Of a DNA stretch of 64,000 nt, positions 44,940-55,393 are shown piece by piece. The stretch spans positions 46,646,856 through 46,710,855 of the forward strand of contig NC_060063.1 of assembly GCF_020283565.1 (NCBI RefSeq). Reading direction: 5' to 3'. The notes beneath the pieces were generated by a model that was not told the origin of the DNA, ran no database searches, and was given only the letters and a program-made list of their open reading frames with translations. This DNA comes from Trifolium pratense (taxonomy: Eukaryota; Streptophyta; Magnoliopsida; Fabales; Fabaceae). A program made the translations under genes and the position numbers. Within the stretch, counting starts at the first letter, position 1, and every line of letters begins with the position of its first letter.

Positions 44940-44959
44940 ACCAGAGCTCTAGATACCAA
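44940..44959 (-). other. Primer-binding site of the Sirevirus
   Basis: On the minus strand, directly inside the LTR, ATTGGTATCTAGAGCTCTGG. The first seven bases of the TGGTATC core match the initiator-Met tRNA complement, then an extra T precedes AGAGC, as in the unrelated Copia at 4157-8795. Confidence 0.7.
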
Positions 44960-44960
44960 T

Positions 44961-46009
44961 TGAAGGTGTGAAAACACAAGAAGGGGGGGTTGAATTGTGT
45001 TTTAGTCAAGTTTAAAATTTTTTCAAGTTCTTAACTTAACTACAACGGCAGCGGATAAATAACACAATAAACAAGTTAAGAGAGAGAGAGAGAGATCACA
45101 CAAGCAATTTATACTGGTTCCTCTCACAAAACGAGAGTAGTCCAGTCCCCTTGCACTTCCAAGGGATTTCACTATAATCACACAAGATTACACCTGCTCA
45201 AGCACACAAGCAAGAGACTTCTCAACAATGCTCAAGCACACAAGTTTAAGACTTCACACTTAAGCAAACAAGCTTAAGTTTCCTCAAGTAATAGTAAAGT
45301 ATATGAAAATATACAGATGCTCTTAGAAGAACTTAAAGAGAACAAATACAAAGAGTACAGAGTATTTGACTAAAGTGCAAAAACACTTGATAAGAGGTTC
45401 AGAGCTTGTATACACAGAATTCAGAGTTTGTTCAGCGCACGTTCAATCCTTAATAATTGTTGTATGTCGATATTTGAATGCAACTGATCCTTCTAGTATA
45501 TATACCACCAGAAAAGAGTCGTTGCAAAAAGAACCGTTGGAGTTGATAATCTTTTGTCTTCAAGCAGTCTGTCTTGATGCAGTTTGTTTGTATCTAAACT
45601 GAGTAAGAGTTTCAGATACTTTGACTACTGCAGAGTAGACTTTCCTTATTCAGCTAACAAGTCTGAAGACCCACGTTCTCAAGTGAGGACAGACAAAACG
45701 AGAGTAGCTGAACTGATCAGGCTTGAAAGGTCCTTTTCTTCATTGGTAGAAGAGTTGACTTGCAAAGGGAATCTTCACAGCTTTCAAAAAGATCTTCAGA
45801 GGTTGTAACTTCTGAAGTCCAACATCTTCTGAGCGCTTGTGAACTTCTGAATTCACATCCTCTGAGCTTCACTCAGAGCTTATCTGATGCTTATATCTGC
45901 GCACTTAAAATAAATTTTTAGTCCTTCCAATTGTTTATTAATACTTTGTTATCATCAAAACCTTTATAGATTTAGGGGCTAACATTTTTAAATCGATTTT
46001 GTTCCAACA
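44961..46009 (-). repeat. 5' LTR of the Sirevirus
   Basis: 1049 bp partner of 33965-35018. Differs by few substitutions, one extra GA, one inserted T and a missing ACTTCTGA unit near 45812. Confidence 0.9.
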
Positions 46010-46024
46010 TAAGGCATACAAAAT

Positions 46025-46460
46025 TTTGGGGTTTAGGGTTTGGGGTTTTGGGTTTGGGGTTTAGGGTTTAAGGTTTGGGGTTTAGGGTTTGGGGTTTGGG
46101 GTTTAGGGTCTAGGGTTAGGGGTTTGGGGTTTAGGGTTTTAAGGTCTAAGGTTTGGGGTTTAGGGTTTGGGATTTAGGGTTTGGGGGGTTTAGGGTTAGG
46201 GGTTAAGGGTTTGGGGTTTAGGGTTTAGGGTTTGGGGTTTGGGGTTTGGGGTTTAGGGTTAAGGGTTTGGGGTTTAGGGTTTGGGGTTTAGGGTTTAGGG
46301 TTTGTGATTTAGGGTTTGGGGTTTAGGGTTAAGGGTTTAGGGTTTAGGGTTTAGGGTTTGGGGTTAAGGGTTTAGGGTTTGGGGATAAGGGTTTGGGTTT
46401 TGGGGTTTAGGGTTTAGGGTTTAGGGTTTGGGGTTTGGGAATTAGGGTTTAGGGTTTGGA
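46025..46460 (+). repeat. Telomere-like array, G-rich half (TTTAGGG-type)
   Basis: Continuous degenerate TTTAGGG / TTTGGGG / TTAAGGG units, oriented 5'-TTTAGGG-3'. TTTAGGG is the plant telomere repeat. The array starts right after ACAAAATTTT, a phrase also present at 48388, where no array follows. Confidence 0.9.
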
Positions 46461-46960
46461 GTCCCAAACCATAAACCCCAAACCCTAAACCCTAATTCCC
46501 AAACCCTAAACCCCAAACCCTAAACCCCAAACCCTAAACCCTAAACCCCAAACCCTAAACCCCAAACCCCAAACTGTTAACCCTAAACCCCAAACCCTAA
46601 ACCCCAAACCTTAAACCCCAAACCCCAAACCCCAAACCCTAAAACACAAACCCTAAACCATAAATCCCAAACCCTAAACCTCAAACCCCTAACCCCTAAC
46701 GCCAAACCCCAAACACTAAACCCCAAACCCTAAACCCTAAACCTCAAACCCCTAACCCTAAACCTCAAACCCCTAACCCTAAACCCCAAACACTAAACCC
46801 CAAACCATAAACCCCAAACCCTAAACACAAAACCCTAAACCCCAAACCCTAAAACCCAAAACCCTAAAATCCCAAATCCTAAAACCGCAACCCCGAAACC
46901 CCAAACCTTAAAACCCAAACCCTAACCCTATCCCAAACCTCAAAACCCATAACCCTAAAC
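46461..46960 (-). repeat. Telomere-like array, C-rich half (CCCTAAA-type)
   Basis: The same kind of degenerate units in inverted orientation (CCCTAAA/CCCCAAA). The switch is abrupt at about 46460. Together the halves form a 0.9-kb imperfect palindrome in the order expected for two chromosome ends joined tail to tail. Flanked by retroelement DNA on both sides, so it is interstitial. Confidence 0.9.
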
Positions 46961-47640
46961 AAGAATCCACCTGCTACACCTCCTGTTTACAAACCACCTA
47001 TCCCATTCCCTTGAAGATTAGTTAAATAAAAAACGGAAGGTCAATTTAAAAAATTTGTGGAAATTCTGAAGCAACTTAACATAACCATACCTTTCTCAGA
47101 AGTCATAGCGCAAATGCCAACTTACTCTAAGTTTCTTAAGGAAATTTTGTCGAACAAGCGGAAACTTGATGAAGATAGTACAGTAGCACTTACTGAAGAG
47201 TGCAGTGCCATATTCCAAAACAAGATGCCAACTAAACTAAAAGCCCCGGGGAGTTTTTCAATTCCTTGTGTAATAGGCAATAGATAAGGCACTTTGCGAC
47301 TTAGGAGCTAGTGTTAGTCTCATGCCCTTATCAATCAGCAAAAAGCTAAATTTAAGTGATCTAAAACCTACTAGAATGTCTCTTCAAGTAGCCGATCGTT
47401 CAGTTAAATACCCTGTAGGTATCTTAGAAAACATTCTAGTGAGAATCAGCCAGCTATATATCCCTACAGATTTCGTAGTAATGGACATCACGGAAGACTC
47501 ATGTATCCCAATCCTTTTAGGAAGACCATTCTTAGCCACTGCAGGCGTCATAATAAACGTAAAGCGAGGGAAACTTACACTAGAAGTAGGTGAAGAGAAA
47601 ATCGAATTTATCCTTTCTAAGTTCATGCAAGAAATAGGAT
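46961..47640 (+). pseudogene. Gypsy gag/protease fragment
   Basis: Plus-strand frames read PPVYKPPIPFP, then FKKFVEILKQLNITIPFSEV, YSKFLKEILSNKRKL, FSIPCVIGN, a shifted CDLGAS-MPLS, and ILLGRPFLATAGVIINV. These are consecutive signatures of the gag-protease junction and retropepsin of Athila/Ogre-type elements. There are stops upstream of 47050 and a frameshift near 47284 just before the catalytic DLGA. It joins directly to the CACTA copy at 47641; both boundaries are breakpoints, not LTR ends. Confidence 0.8.
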
Positions 47641-48083
47641 TTGCGATGAAGGTTATCAAAAGGATTTTTTTATTTTTGTGATTTGCGATGAAGTTATCAA
47701 AAAGATTTTTTTTTTGTTAACTTTTCTGAAGGATATTTTTTTTGGTAAAGAATAATACAATTTTATTTTGCCGCTTAAAGTGATTGCAAATTATCAATAT
47801 GTGACGGTTATATTGTGTATTGACGGTGGACTAAAGTGTTATAGGCCACGGTTAAACAATGTGGCTATAGAATGACTATAGACCACCGTTTTTTCGTGGT
47901 AAAAAATGTCAACGTCTGAAAACCGTTGCTTAAATGGGGAATAGGTGACGGTTTATTAAAGAAACCTAAAAAATGACGGTTTTTTATACGAAGGTATTAA
48001 AACCGTGGAATATTACTGTTTTAGGCCACCCATTTTTAGATGTGGATAAATAAAGGGTGGTCTAAACTCAAAAATGGTGTAGT
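47641..48083. mobile_element. CACTA-like terminus, second copy
   Basis: Homologous to 32690-33173: same GATTTGCGATGAAGGTTATC start, same ACCACCGTTTTTTCGTGG subterminal units and the same terminal GGTGTAGTG. Shorter because about 60 bp around 32820-32880 are missing. Confidence 0.75.
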
Positions 48084-48368
48084 GTTACTATATTTTTCTA
48101 CTAATAAACAAAAATAAATATTAGCATATAATTATATGATGTTGTTAGATTCATTTCGATGAGTATTTTTAAAATATCAAATTTTTATAATTTTTACTAT
48201 TATACAATTACAAATATTATCGTCAAATTTATGCATCGTTATGCGTAAAACAGTCAACTTTGTCATTCATTTTGGGACGAAAGAGTAATTATTCTAGAAT
48301 GTTTTCTGATGTAAAATTCGTTGAAATTGCAGCAAGAAGATGGAAACTTACAATCACGTCTGAAGAAG
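48084..48368. repeat. Stowaway arm and flank, second copy of 33174-33960
   Basis: Continues the homology past the CACTA end into the Stowaway arm (TTTGGGACGAAAGAG at about 48270) and 90 bp of flanking DNA (GCAGCAAGAAGATGGAAACT). Because the flank is shared, the two regions are a segmental duplication. The Emigrant-like MITE and the Sirevirus are absent here. Confidence 0.75.
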
Positions 48369-49107
48369 ATGGCACCTGGCAGACAAAATTTTGCCTATCA
48401 TATTGAAAAATGTACCAATAAGGCAATAAAGAGAAATGATATATGAATACCGTTTTTGGACAACAATTTTCAGTGTAATTCCTTCTCTCTCCAATGTGTT
48501 GTCATTCACTATTCTCAACTGTGTGATGAATCCAACCGCACCAGTCACCCATTCTCACCATCTTCATTCTTTACCAAGAACAACACCACCACCACCATCT
48601 TCACCAAGCGCAACACCACCACCACCACCATCCCCACAACCACCACCACTTCTCCACCGTCTCAATCCAAACTGTCGCCAAAGAGTGAGAAGATGAATGA
48701 GGGCGTGCAACTGACGTCTTGGTAGAAACAAATCTGTTATGCTCGCCAGCATGAAAGAAGGTGTTCGGCGGCACTGTCGTGGTGGCTTCGGAGCTCAAAA
48801 GTTCTAATAATCCAATGGGTATGAAGCTGTGTTCAGAGGAGAAGTAGAGTTCGTTGAGGAACACCGTGGCGGCAAGGGAGATGAAGTCCACCGTGCTTCT
48901 CACTTGAAGATGAAAAGATTTTCCATGGAAATTGAAAGGAAACTGAAATAATCAAAGATGAAATGGAAGAGACAAGACAAGAGAGGGGGTGTTTCCCATT
49001 AATGTTTACAAAATTACCCTTTGTATGTTGGCGTTATTACAAAATTGCCCCTATGTTGTTGCAGAAAATGTTGTTAGAATATCATTTCTCACCAATAATA
49101 TACCAAG
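48369..49107. other. Region with unrecognised open frames and CAC/CCA-rich tract
   Basis: Includes a (CAC)n-like tract at about 48585-48650. A 100-codon minus-strand frame (48903-48601) runs through it and has no family signature I recognise. The plus-strand frames at 48436-48725 are Thr/Pro-rich because of the same tract. Possibly part of a degraded host gene; nothing can be named. Confidence 0.3.
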
Positions 49108-49190
49108 AAAAAAAAAGTCAAACCAATAGGAAAAGACCTATTTAACTTAGCCAACAAGTCATCTTGGCTGTAATTTTGAACCTTATGTAC
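49108..49190. repeat. Dispersed repeat, copy C, 5' part
   Basis: Matches 515-585 (CTTAGCCAACAAG and TTGGCTGTAATTTTGAACC). Cut at TGTAC by the Athila-like insertion and resumed at 55160. Confidence 0.65.
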
Positions 49191-50267
49191 TGATCCGCTG
49201 TCGCACACGGGTCAAAAACGAGTTTTAAAAGTGTAGTTTTGGAAGCGACACTCGAGTATCGTATCGCAAGGACTCTTTATCAATTAGAAAATATTAGATT
49301 CAATAAGAACAAGCTGAATATGGGGGGTCTTGGTTTAAGTTTTGGTTTCGAAATTTAAAATTGAAATAAGTGATTAACAAATAAGTTAAAACGACTAATC
49401 TACTGTTTCGGTTTCCCAACTTATCATTGATTCATACAATTTCCAATTCCTAAGCGGATTCTAATCCCTTTACGAATATAGTACCAATTAAACAAGCGCA
49501 ATCAACACTAAAAGATATATGTTCCAAATTTCCGAATTAAGCAAACGGATTAAAACTATCATGAATTAAGCAAACATGATCAAACATACGCGAATTAAGC
49601 AAACGCGATCAAGGTACAAGAACATATAATCATCGAAATTAATCAACACCTATTCTATAGAACTTGAATTAAGCAGACAAGATATATATCATAGATATTG
49701 AAAGGGAAAAGCAATTTGATTGAAAATTATAGAACCTCAAAGTGTCGGCGGAAACCGATTACAGTAGATTAATCTTTGGTGATTAGTTGTCCATAGCAAG
49801 AAGCTGCCTCTAGCGGTTGTTATCTCGTGAAATCAGAATGAATCCCCTAGCTGCTTTATTTTCAGTTTAAATAGTACATGGAAACGGGCCTTAAAATAAT
49901 TGGGCCGAAAACATAAAGTTGTGCTGAAAGTTAATAATTTAATTCACGTCTGGAACATAAACGTAATTATTCGACTTATTTGTGCTCCGAATTGACTTTA
50001 GGCTTCAACACAAAAGTTATAGCTCTCTGTCTCAGCTTTCCAACGCATCTTCCCGCGCCTCAATCCGATATTCGTAGCTCCATTTATGACTTACAGACTG
50101 AAAAGGTGTCAAGTTATTATTAATTCAGAAAATAAGTGACGAAAATAAAATAAAGCTTGAAATAAACTTAAATATAAAAACACATTAAAATAGTGAAAAT
50201 AATAAAATAAACCATAGGAATACTTAAGTACAATAGTAGAAGAATGTGCATTAAAATGCACTGATCA
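49191..50267 (-). repeat. 3' LTR of the Athila-like element
   Basis: 1077 bp partner of 54091-55159. Includes several GAATTAAGCAAACG-type short repeats at about 49545-49610. Confidence 0.9.
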
Positions 50268-50283
50268 AATTCCCCCACACTTT

Positions 50284-51381
50284 AACTTTTGCACTCCGAG
50301 CAAAACTCAAAATGAAAAACTTAAAAACAAATTTTTAAAAATCACAAGCAGTCAACATATTCCAGGTTTCAAGCTTCAACCTTGGGTTAAAATTCAAAGA
50401 TTGGCACAATTCTTATCTATCAACTTTCAATAATAATCTTGCGTGTATGTGTACTGTCTCCCACTGTCAACCAAAGTAATGTCAAGATCCCTCTCTGAAA
50501 CTACCATTCTAAATGCTAAGCTGTCATTCTTTTGCTACAATTTTGGATTTAACCAGAATTTCAGTCTAGGGGGGGCTATTTCTTTTCAAGAGATCCAAAG
50601 CTTTTCATTTTCAATTCAGGGACAACTACTTTCAAGCTTTATTATTGTTTATTATTATTTATTGTTTTTAAGCTTTAGGTACTACTCCACCTTTTCACCT
50701 GACGGGATCTTACTTGTAATAAGTCCAACCTGTTACTCAGAGTAGAGCATCCTACACAACATTTGTTCCACCAGTTTCGGGCACAGGAACTTGTTCCTCC
50801 AGTTTCGGGCACAGGAACTTATTATATTCATTATTTTTAGCTCTTAAGTAGTTTCCCTTTTTCTCAATTAATAGCAATGATCGGTCTATCTATTACTCTA
50901 GCCTTACCCCCACACTTAGTTCTAATCATACCCTCCATTATATTCAAATTTAGAAAACTTAGTGTAAAGAATAAGTATTTCAGAGATTTATCTAGACATT
51001 ACTAAGTTTGACAGTGTTTAAGCAGTTGTGCATTAAGTTGCAAAGACTATCATGTCAAGTATCAAAACAAAAATTCCCAAAAATTTCACTGACCCTACAA
51101 CTATCTGCCCTAGCCTTAGAACATGTGACTACTCATGACAATTTTATTTTTTAACACAAAATGTAAATTTAAAATGTCCCTCCCCCACACTTAATCCAGA
51201 CAGTGTCCGCAATGTAATAATAACATAAAGTGAGAGTAAAGGAAGGAACACACCTGAGGAGCTACGTTGTAGCTGCTGTGGTGTAGGAAGGCTCGTCCAA
51301 GGAGAGCTCTTAAATGGATGGTATGCTTGGGGTAGCCAGAATGTCAAGAACTTCAACTGCATAGACATCTTCATCAACAAC
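50284..51381. other. Athila-like element: non-coding 3' region
   Basis: 1.1 kb in the position of pol and the third ORF. No pol motif is visible. CCAGTTTCGGGCACAGGAACTT is partly duplicated at 50768-50820. A short frame after protease (51392-51144) looks like the diverged start of the protease-RT linker. Confidence 0.5.
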
Positions 51382-52395
51382 TTAATCTTCACCTATATGA
51401 AAGTTATTATCCTGCAAGGCAGATGCAATCTCAGAGCAAAGGTTAGTGTTAGTACATGAATCAAAATCGGACAATGAAGGAAAATCTGCGGAAAAGAATT
51501 CAGGACAGGTCTCACCAACCAACTCAGAAACCAAATCCATATAAAAAACAGAGTGTTCCTCTAAGGGATGTTTCATGGCATCAAAAATGTTAAATTTAAC
51601 AACAATGTCGCCAAACTCCATGGACATTGTGCCATCATAAACATCAATTTTTGTTTTTGCCGTCCTCATGAAGGGTCGGCCTAGAATGATGGGTGCCCTG
51701 CTGGAATTAGTTTCTCCCTCCATATCTAAAATGTAGAAGTCTGTAGGAAAAATTAAGTCATTAACTTGCACAAGGACATCTTCTAGCACTCCAGCAGGGC
51801 GGGCATTACTCATGTTCGCCAATTGAACAATCAAACCTGTAGGCTGCAAAGGACCAAGATCAAGGTTATTATAAACAGAAGTAGGCATAACATTAATACC
51901 TGCTCCCAGATCAAGCATGCAATTTTCAAACTTTCTATCCCCAATGGAACAAGGAATAGCAAAAACTCCTGGATCCTTGCACTTTTGTGCCAGGGTCTGA
52001 CTGAGAACTGAGACATTAGCCGAGGAACTGGATTTGGGATGAATGAGAGCAGAAACATTTCTCCCCAAACTGACTCTGTCATTTTCCTTCACCTTCCTCT
52101 TGTTTGTGCACAAATCTTTCAAGAATTTTGCATATTTAGGGATCTGCTTAATTGCATCAAGAAGAGGAATGTTAACTGCTACTTTTCTAAATGTATCAAG
52201 AATCTCTTTGTCTTCCTCAACTGTCTTCTTTTTATTTTTCTGCACCCTTTGAGGAAAAGGAATTCGTGGCACATATACTTTTTCAGTTCTACTTTCAGTT
52301 GTAACAGAAGGTTCAATAACATGTTCAGGTTCAAGAGTAGATGATGATGCAATAGTTTTCTTCTTCTTCTTTTTCTCTGGAGCTGGTTCTGACAC
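51382..52395 (-). pseudogene. Athila-like Gag C-terminus and aspartic protease
   Basis: Same reading frame as the upstream gag, separated by two TAG codons at 52512-52510 and 52410-52408. It starts with the basic stretch after RSGR and continues through YVPRIPFPQR and YAKFLKDLC (gag-protease junction). The retropepsin has DLGA at 162-165, LANMSNARPAGVLEDVLV and ILGRPFMRTAKT, so it is complete in motif terms. The frame ends at 51382, with no RT behind it. Confidence 0.8.
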
Positions 52396-52509
52396 TCTTC
52401 CGGATCTCTAGGTAATTGCACTCACATTTGGATTCGGCACTGATTGTGCAGGAAGGTTACTGGTGCCCTGAGCTTGCAGTTGGCCTATTGCATTAGCCAT
52501 TTGTCCCAT

Positions 52510-53628
52510 CTATGTTGTCAGGTTCTGAATGCTAGCATCTGTTCGTTGTTGATATTGTGTGCTATTTACAACCAGCTCCTTTACAAGGTCCTCCAATAAA
52601 GGTCCGGAGGCAGCCGCAAATGGTGTGTTTTTTTCCGCGGTTGGATTCCCATACCGCAGAAGTGGGTGATTCGCCCAACTATGATGGTACCTGTTAGTGG
52701 AAAGGTCAGGAGCGTTGTACCTGTTTTGATTGTTGCCTCGATTGTAAAGGTTTGCTGCATATGCTTGAGGCAACTCAGTGATCGACTCATCTTGCAAAAT
52801 GGGGCATGTATCAGTCGGGTGCTCAGAAGAAGTACAAATACCACACACTTTTGCTGGTTGAGCTTTACTAACTGCCAACTGTTTCACCAAAGAAGTAAGT
52901 TCATCAATTCTTGTTTCAATTCTGGTTTCTAGAGCCTTGATGGAAGAAGAGGAAGAGGAAGACTGGATCTCATTCACACTCGCAGAATTATTTCTAGTTA
53001 TGAACTGTTGCGAGTTGAGTGACATGTTCTCAATCAAGGCCTTGGCAGCAGCTGGAGTTTTATCAACAAGTGCTCCACCACTAGCAGCATCCAAAATGTT
53101 TCTATCCATTGGTAGCAACCCCTCATAGAAATACTGGATGAGTAATTGCTCGGTGATCTGGTGTTGAGGACAACTGGAAACTAGTTGCTTGAATCTTTCC
53201 CAGTATTCTGCCAATGATTCGTTTCCCTGCCTAATGCCGCATATTTCTTCTCTGATTGACGCAGCTCTAGAAGCGGGAAAGTATCTCTCTAGAAAGACCT
53301 TCTTCAAATCATTCCAAGTTGTGATAGAATTCGGCTCAAGATAGTACAACCAATCTTTGGCAGCATCCTGGAGCGAGAATGGAAAAGCTCTGAGCTTGAT
53401 GTGATCTTCTGTTATACCTTCAGGCCTCAATGGTGTAGAACAAACAACCTGAAATTCCTTCAAATGCTTATGTGGACCCTCACCTGCAAGACCATGAAAC
53501 TTGGGCAACAAGTGTATCAAACCAGATTTCAATTCAAAAGGAATATCAACGTCAGTATATTGGATGCAAAGATCATTGTAATTGACATCAGGAGCAGCAA
53601 GCTGCCTTAGTGTTCTTTTTTCAGCCAT
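52510..53628 (-). CDS. Athila-like Gag, 372 aa up to an amber codon
   Basis: ATG at 53628 (MAEKRTLRQLAAPDVNYND). The gag core includes FHGLAGEGPHKHLKEF, AFPFSLQDAAKDWLYYL, FLERYFPASRAASIREEICG and YWERFKQLVSSCP, standard for Athila/Calypso Gag. A knuckle CGICTSSEHPTDTC (C-x2-C-x4-H-x4-C) follows. The frame stops at TAG 52512-52510, and sequence beyond is still gag-like in the same frame. Such a stop could be decay or suppressible; a second TAG 102 bases on favours decay. Confidence 0.85.
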   Translation of the reverse strand: MAEKRTLRQLAAPDVNYNDLCIQYTDVDIPFELKSGLIHLLPKFHGLAGEGPHKHLKEFQVVCSTPLRPEGITEDHIKLRAFPFSLQDAAKDWLYYLEPNSITTWNDLKKVFLERYFPASRAASIREEICGIRQGNESLAEYWERFKQLVSSCPQHQITEQLLIQYFYEGLLPMDRNILDAASGGALVDKTPAAAKALIENMSLNSQQFITRNNSASVNEIQSSSSSSSIKALETRIETRIDELTSLVKQLAVSKAQPAKVCGICTSSEHPTDTCPILQDESITELPQAYAANLYNRGNNQNRYNAPDLSTNRYHHSWANHPLLRYGNPTAEKNTPFAAASGPLLEDLVKELVVNSTQYQQRTDASIQNLTT

Positions 53629-54071
53629 GTTAACAAAAGAAAAAGCAACTTCAGAATCAGAATTAAAAGAAGAAAATTAAGCCGAAAATGGAAAGTCTAT
53701 GAAAAAGAATCAGAAAAATATAAAAATATGACAAACAATCTAATAAAATCAAATAAATAGTTAACTAATTTTTTTGGATTTTTTTGAAAATACGAAAATG
53801 TTAATAAATTAAAATAAAATAGAAAAACACGGAATTTGGGGCTGAGAGGGTGGCGTCACCTATTTTGTCCCAAAATAGGGGACTTTGAACTATTATTTTT
53901 TTCTGATCAAATGACACAGTAAACACACAATTCAGAAACGATTTTTTCAGGAAACTGGTTTTTCTACGAAAATTGATTATTAGGGCACGTAAAGGTCAAA
54001 AAGCAAAACAAGACCTGAACGCAAGAATGCAGCTACTACGAGTCTAATATTGGCTAAAATCAATTGAGTCT

Positions 54072-54088
54072 CCCGGCAACGGCGCCAA
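54072..54088 (-). other. Primer-binding site, tRNA-Asp
   Basis: On the minus strand TGGCGCCGTTGCCGGGA begins two bases from the 5' LTR. Sixteen bases complement the 3' end of plant tRNA-Asp (CCCGGCAACGGCGCCA). Confidence 0.9.
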
Positions 54089-54090
54089 TT

Positions 54091-55159
54091 TGATCCGTTG
54101 TCGCACACGGGTCAAAAACGAGTTTTAAAAGTGTAGTTTTGGAAGCGACACTCGAGTATCGTATCGCAAGGACTCTTTATCAATTAGAAAATATTAGATT
54201 CAATAAGAACAAGCTGAATATGGGGGGTCTGGGTTTAAGTTTTGGTTTCGAAATTTAAAATTGAAATAAGTGATTAACAAATAAGTTAAAACGACTAATC
54301 TACTATTTCGGTTTCCCAACTTATCATTGATTCATACAATTTCCAATTCCTAACCGGATTCTAACCCCTTTACGAATATAGTATCAATTAAACAAGCGCA
54401 ATCAACACTAAAAGATATATGTTCCAAATTTCCGAATTAAGCAAACGGATTAAAACTATCATGAATTAAGCAAACATGATCAAACATACGCGAATTAAGC
54501 AAACGCGATCAAGGTACAAGAACATATAATCATCGAAATTAATCAACACCTATTCTATAGAACTTGAATTAAGCAGACAAGATATATATCATAGATATTG
54601 AAAGGGAAAAGCAATTTGATTGAAAATTATAGAACCTCAAAGTGTCGGCGGAAACCAATTACAGTAGATTAATCTTTGGTCTCCATAGCAAGAAGCTGCC
54701 TCTAGCGGTTGTTATCTCGTGAAATCAGAATGAATCCCCTAGCTGCTTTGTTTTCAGTTTAAATAGTACATGGAAACGGGCCTTAAAATAATTGGGCCGA
54801 AAACATAAAGTTGTGCTGAAAGTTAATAATTTAATTCACGTCTGGAACATAAAACGTAATTATTCGACTTATTTGCGCTCCGAATTGACTTTAGGCTTCA
54901 ACACAAAAGTTATAGCTCTCTTCTCAGCTTTCCAACGCATCTTCCCGCGCCTCAATCCGATATTCGTAGCTCCAGTTATGACTTACAGACTGAAAAGGTG
55001 TCAAGTTATTATTAATTCAGAAAATAAGTTACGAAAATAAAATAAAGCTAGAAATAAACTTAAATATAAAAACACATTAAAATAGTGAAAATAATAAAAT
55101 AAACCATAGGAATACTTAAGTACAATAGTAGAAGAATGTGCATTAAAATGCACTGATCA
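54091..55159 (-). repeat. 5' LTR of the Athila-like element
   Basis: 1069 bp; small deletions relative to 49191-50267, such as GATTAGTT missing near 54680. Confidence 0.9.
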
Positions 55160-55164
55160 TGTAC

Positions 55165-55385
55165 CATGTCCTAATTTTTGTCTTGAAAACAGTTTGATGT
55201 TTTCATAGTACATGAACTTGATGAAATATATATACACATTCATACTAAGTTCACTTACATCTCCACTTGTACAATGCTGATCCTGATTAGGAGTGTAGTT
55301 GGAAGATTGTGTTTGTTTTATATTTCCTAATTAATTGGTGTTTACTACTAACAAAAAAAATCAAAATCATATGAGTGAAGTAGGT
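55165..55385. repeat. Dispersed repeat, copy C, 3' part
   Basis: Continues copy C after the Athila-like insertion; matches 585-810 closely. Confidence 0.65.
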
Positions 55386-55393
55386 AAGTAATA

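Larger units (their letters stand above)
33965..46009 (-). mobile_element. Sirevirus (SIRE1/Maximus-type Copia), 12.0 kb, nearly complete
   Basis: The TSD TAAGG lies at 33960-33964 and 46010-46014. LTRs are 33965-35018 (3') and 44961-46009 (5'), 1054 and 1049 bp, differing by a few substitutions and small indels, including one of about 8 bp. In minus-strand order the element has a primer site, gag, pol (PR-IN then RT-RH, one frameshift), an envelope-like ORF, a long 3' region with repeated polypurine tracts, and the 3' LTR. Large size, the third ORF, an extended Gag C-terminus and multiple polypurine tracts are Sirevirus traits. A small ORF on the opposite strand sits between the envelope-like ORF and the 3' LTR. 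Confidence 0.9.
49191..55159 (-). mobile_element. Athila-like gypsy element, gag-protease only
   Basis: The TSD TGTAC lies at 49186-49190 and 55160-55164. LTRs TGATCC...TGATCA: 49191-50267 (3', 1077 bp) and 54091-55159 (5', 1069 bp), closely similar. The internal 3.8 kb has gag and protease on the minus strand and no reverse transcriptase or integrase. The primer site matches tRNA-Asp, as in Athila/Calypso/Cyclops elements. A purine tract AAAGTGTGGGGGAATT adjoins the 3' LTR at 50283-50268. Confidence 0.9.

Noticed and set aside
33965..46009. Open frames of 74-78 codons in the Sirevirus LTRs (34367-34809, 45366-45808)
   Set aside because: They occur in both LTRs, lack motifs and cross the promoter/R region; they are chance frames.
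46025..46960. A real chromosome end
   Set aside because: The units are degenerate, change orientation in the middle and are flanked by retroelement DNA on both sides, so the array is interstitial.
48436..48903. Proline/threonine-rich and tryptophan-rich proteins at 48436-48903
   Set aside because: Both come from a CAC/CCA-rich tract read in several frames; no independent evidence for a gene.
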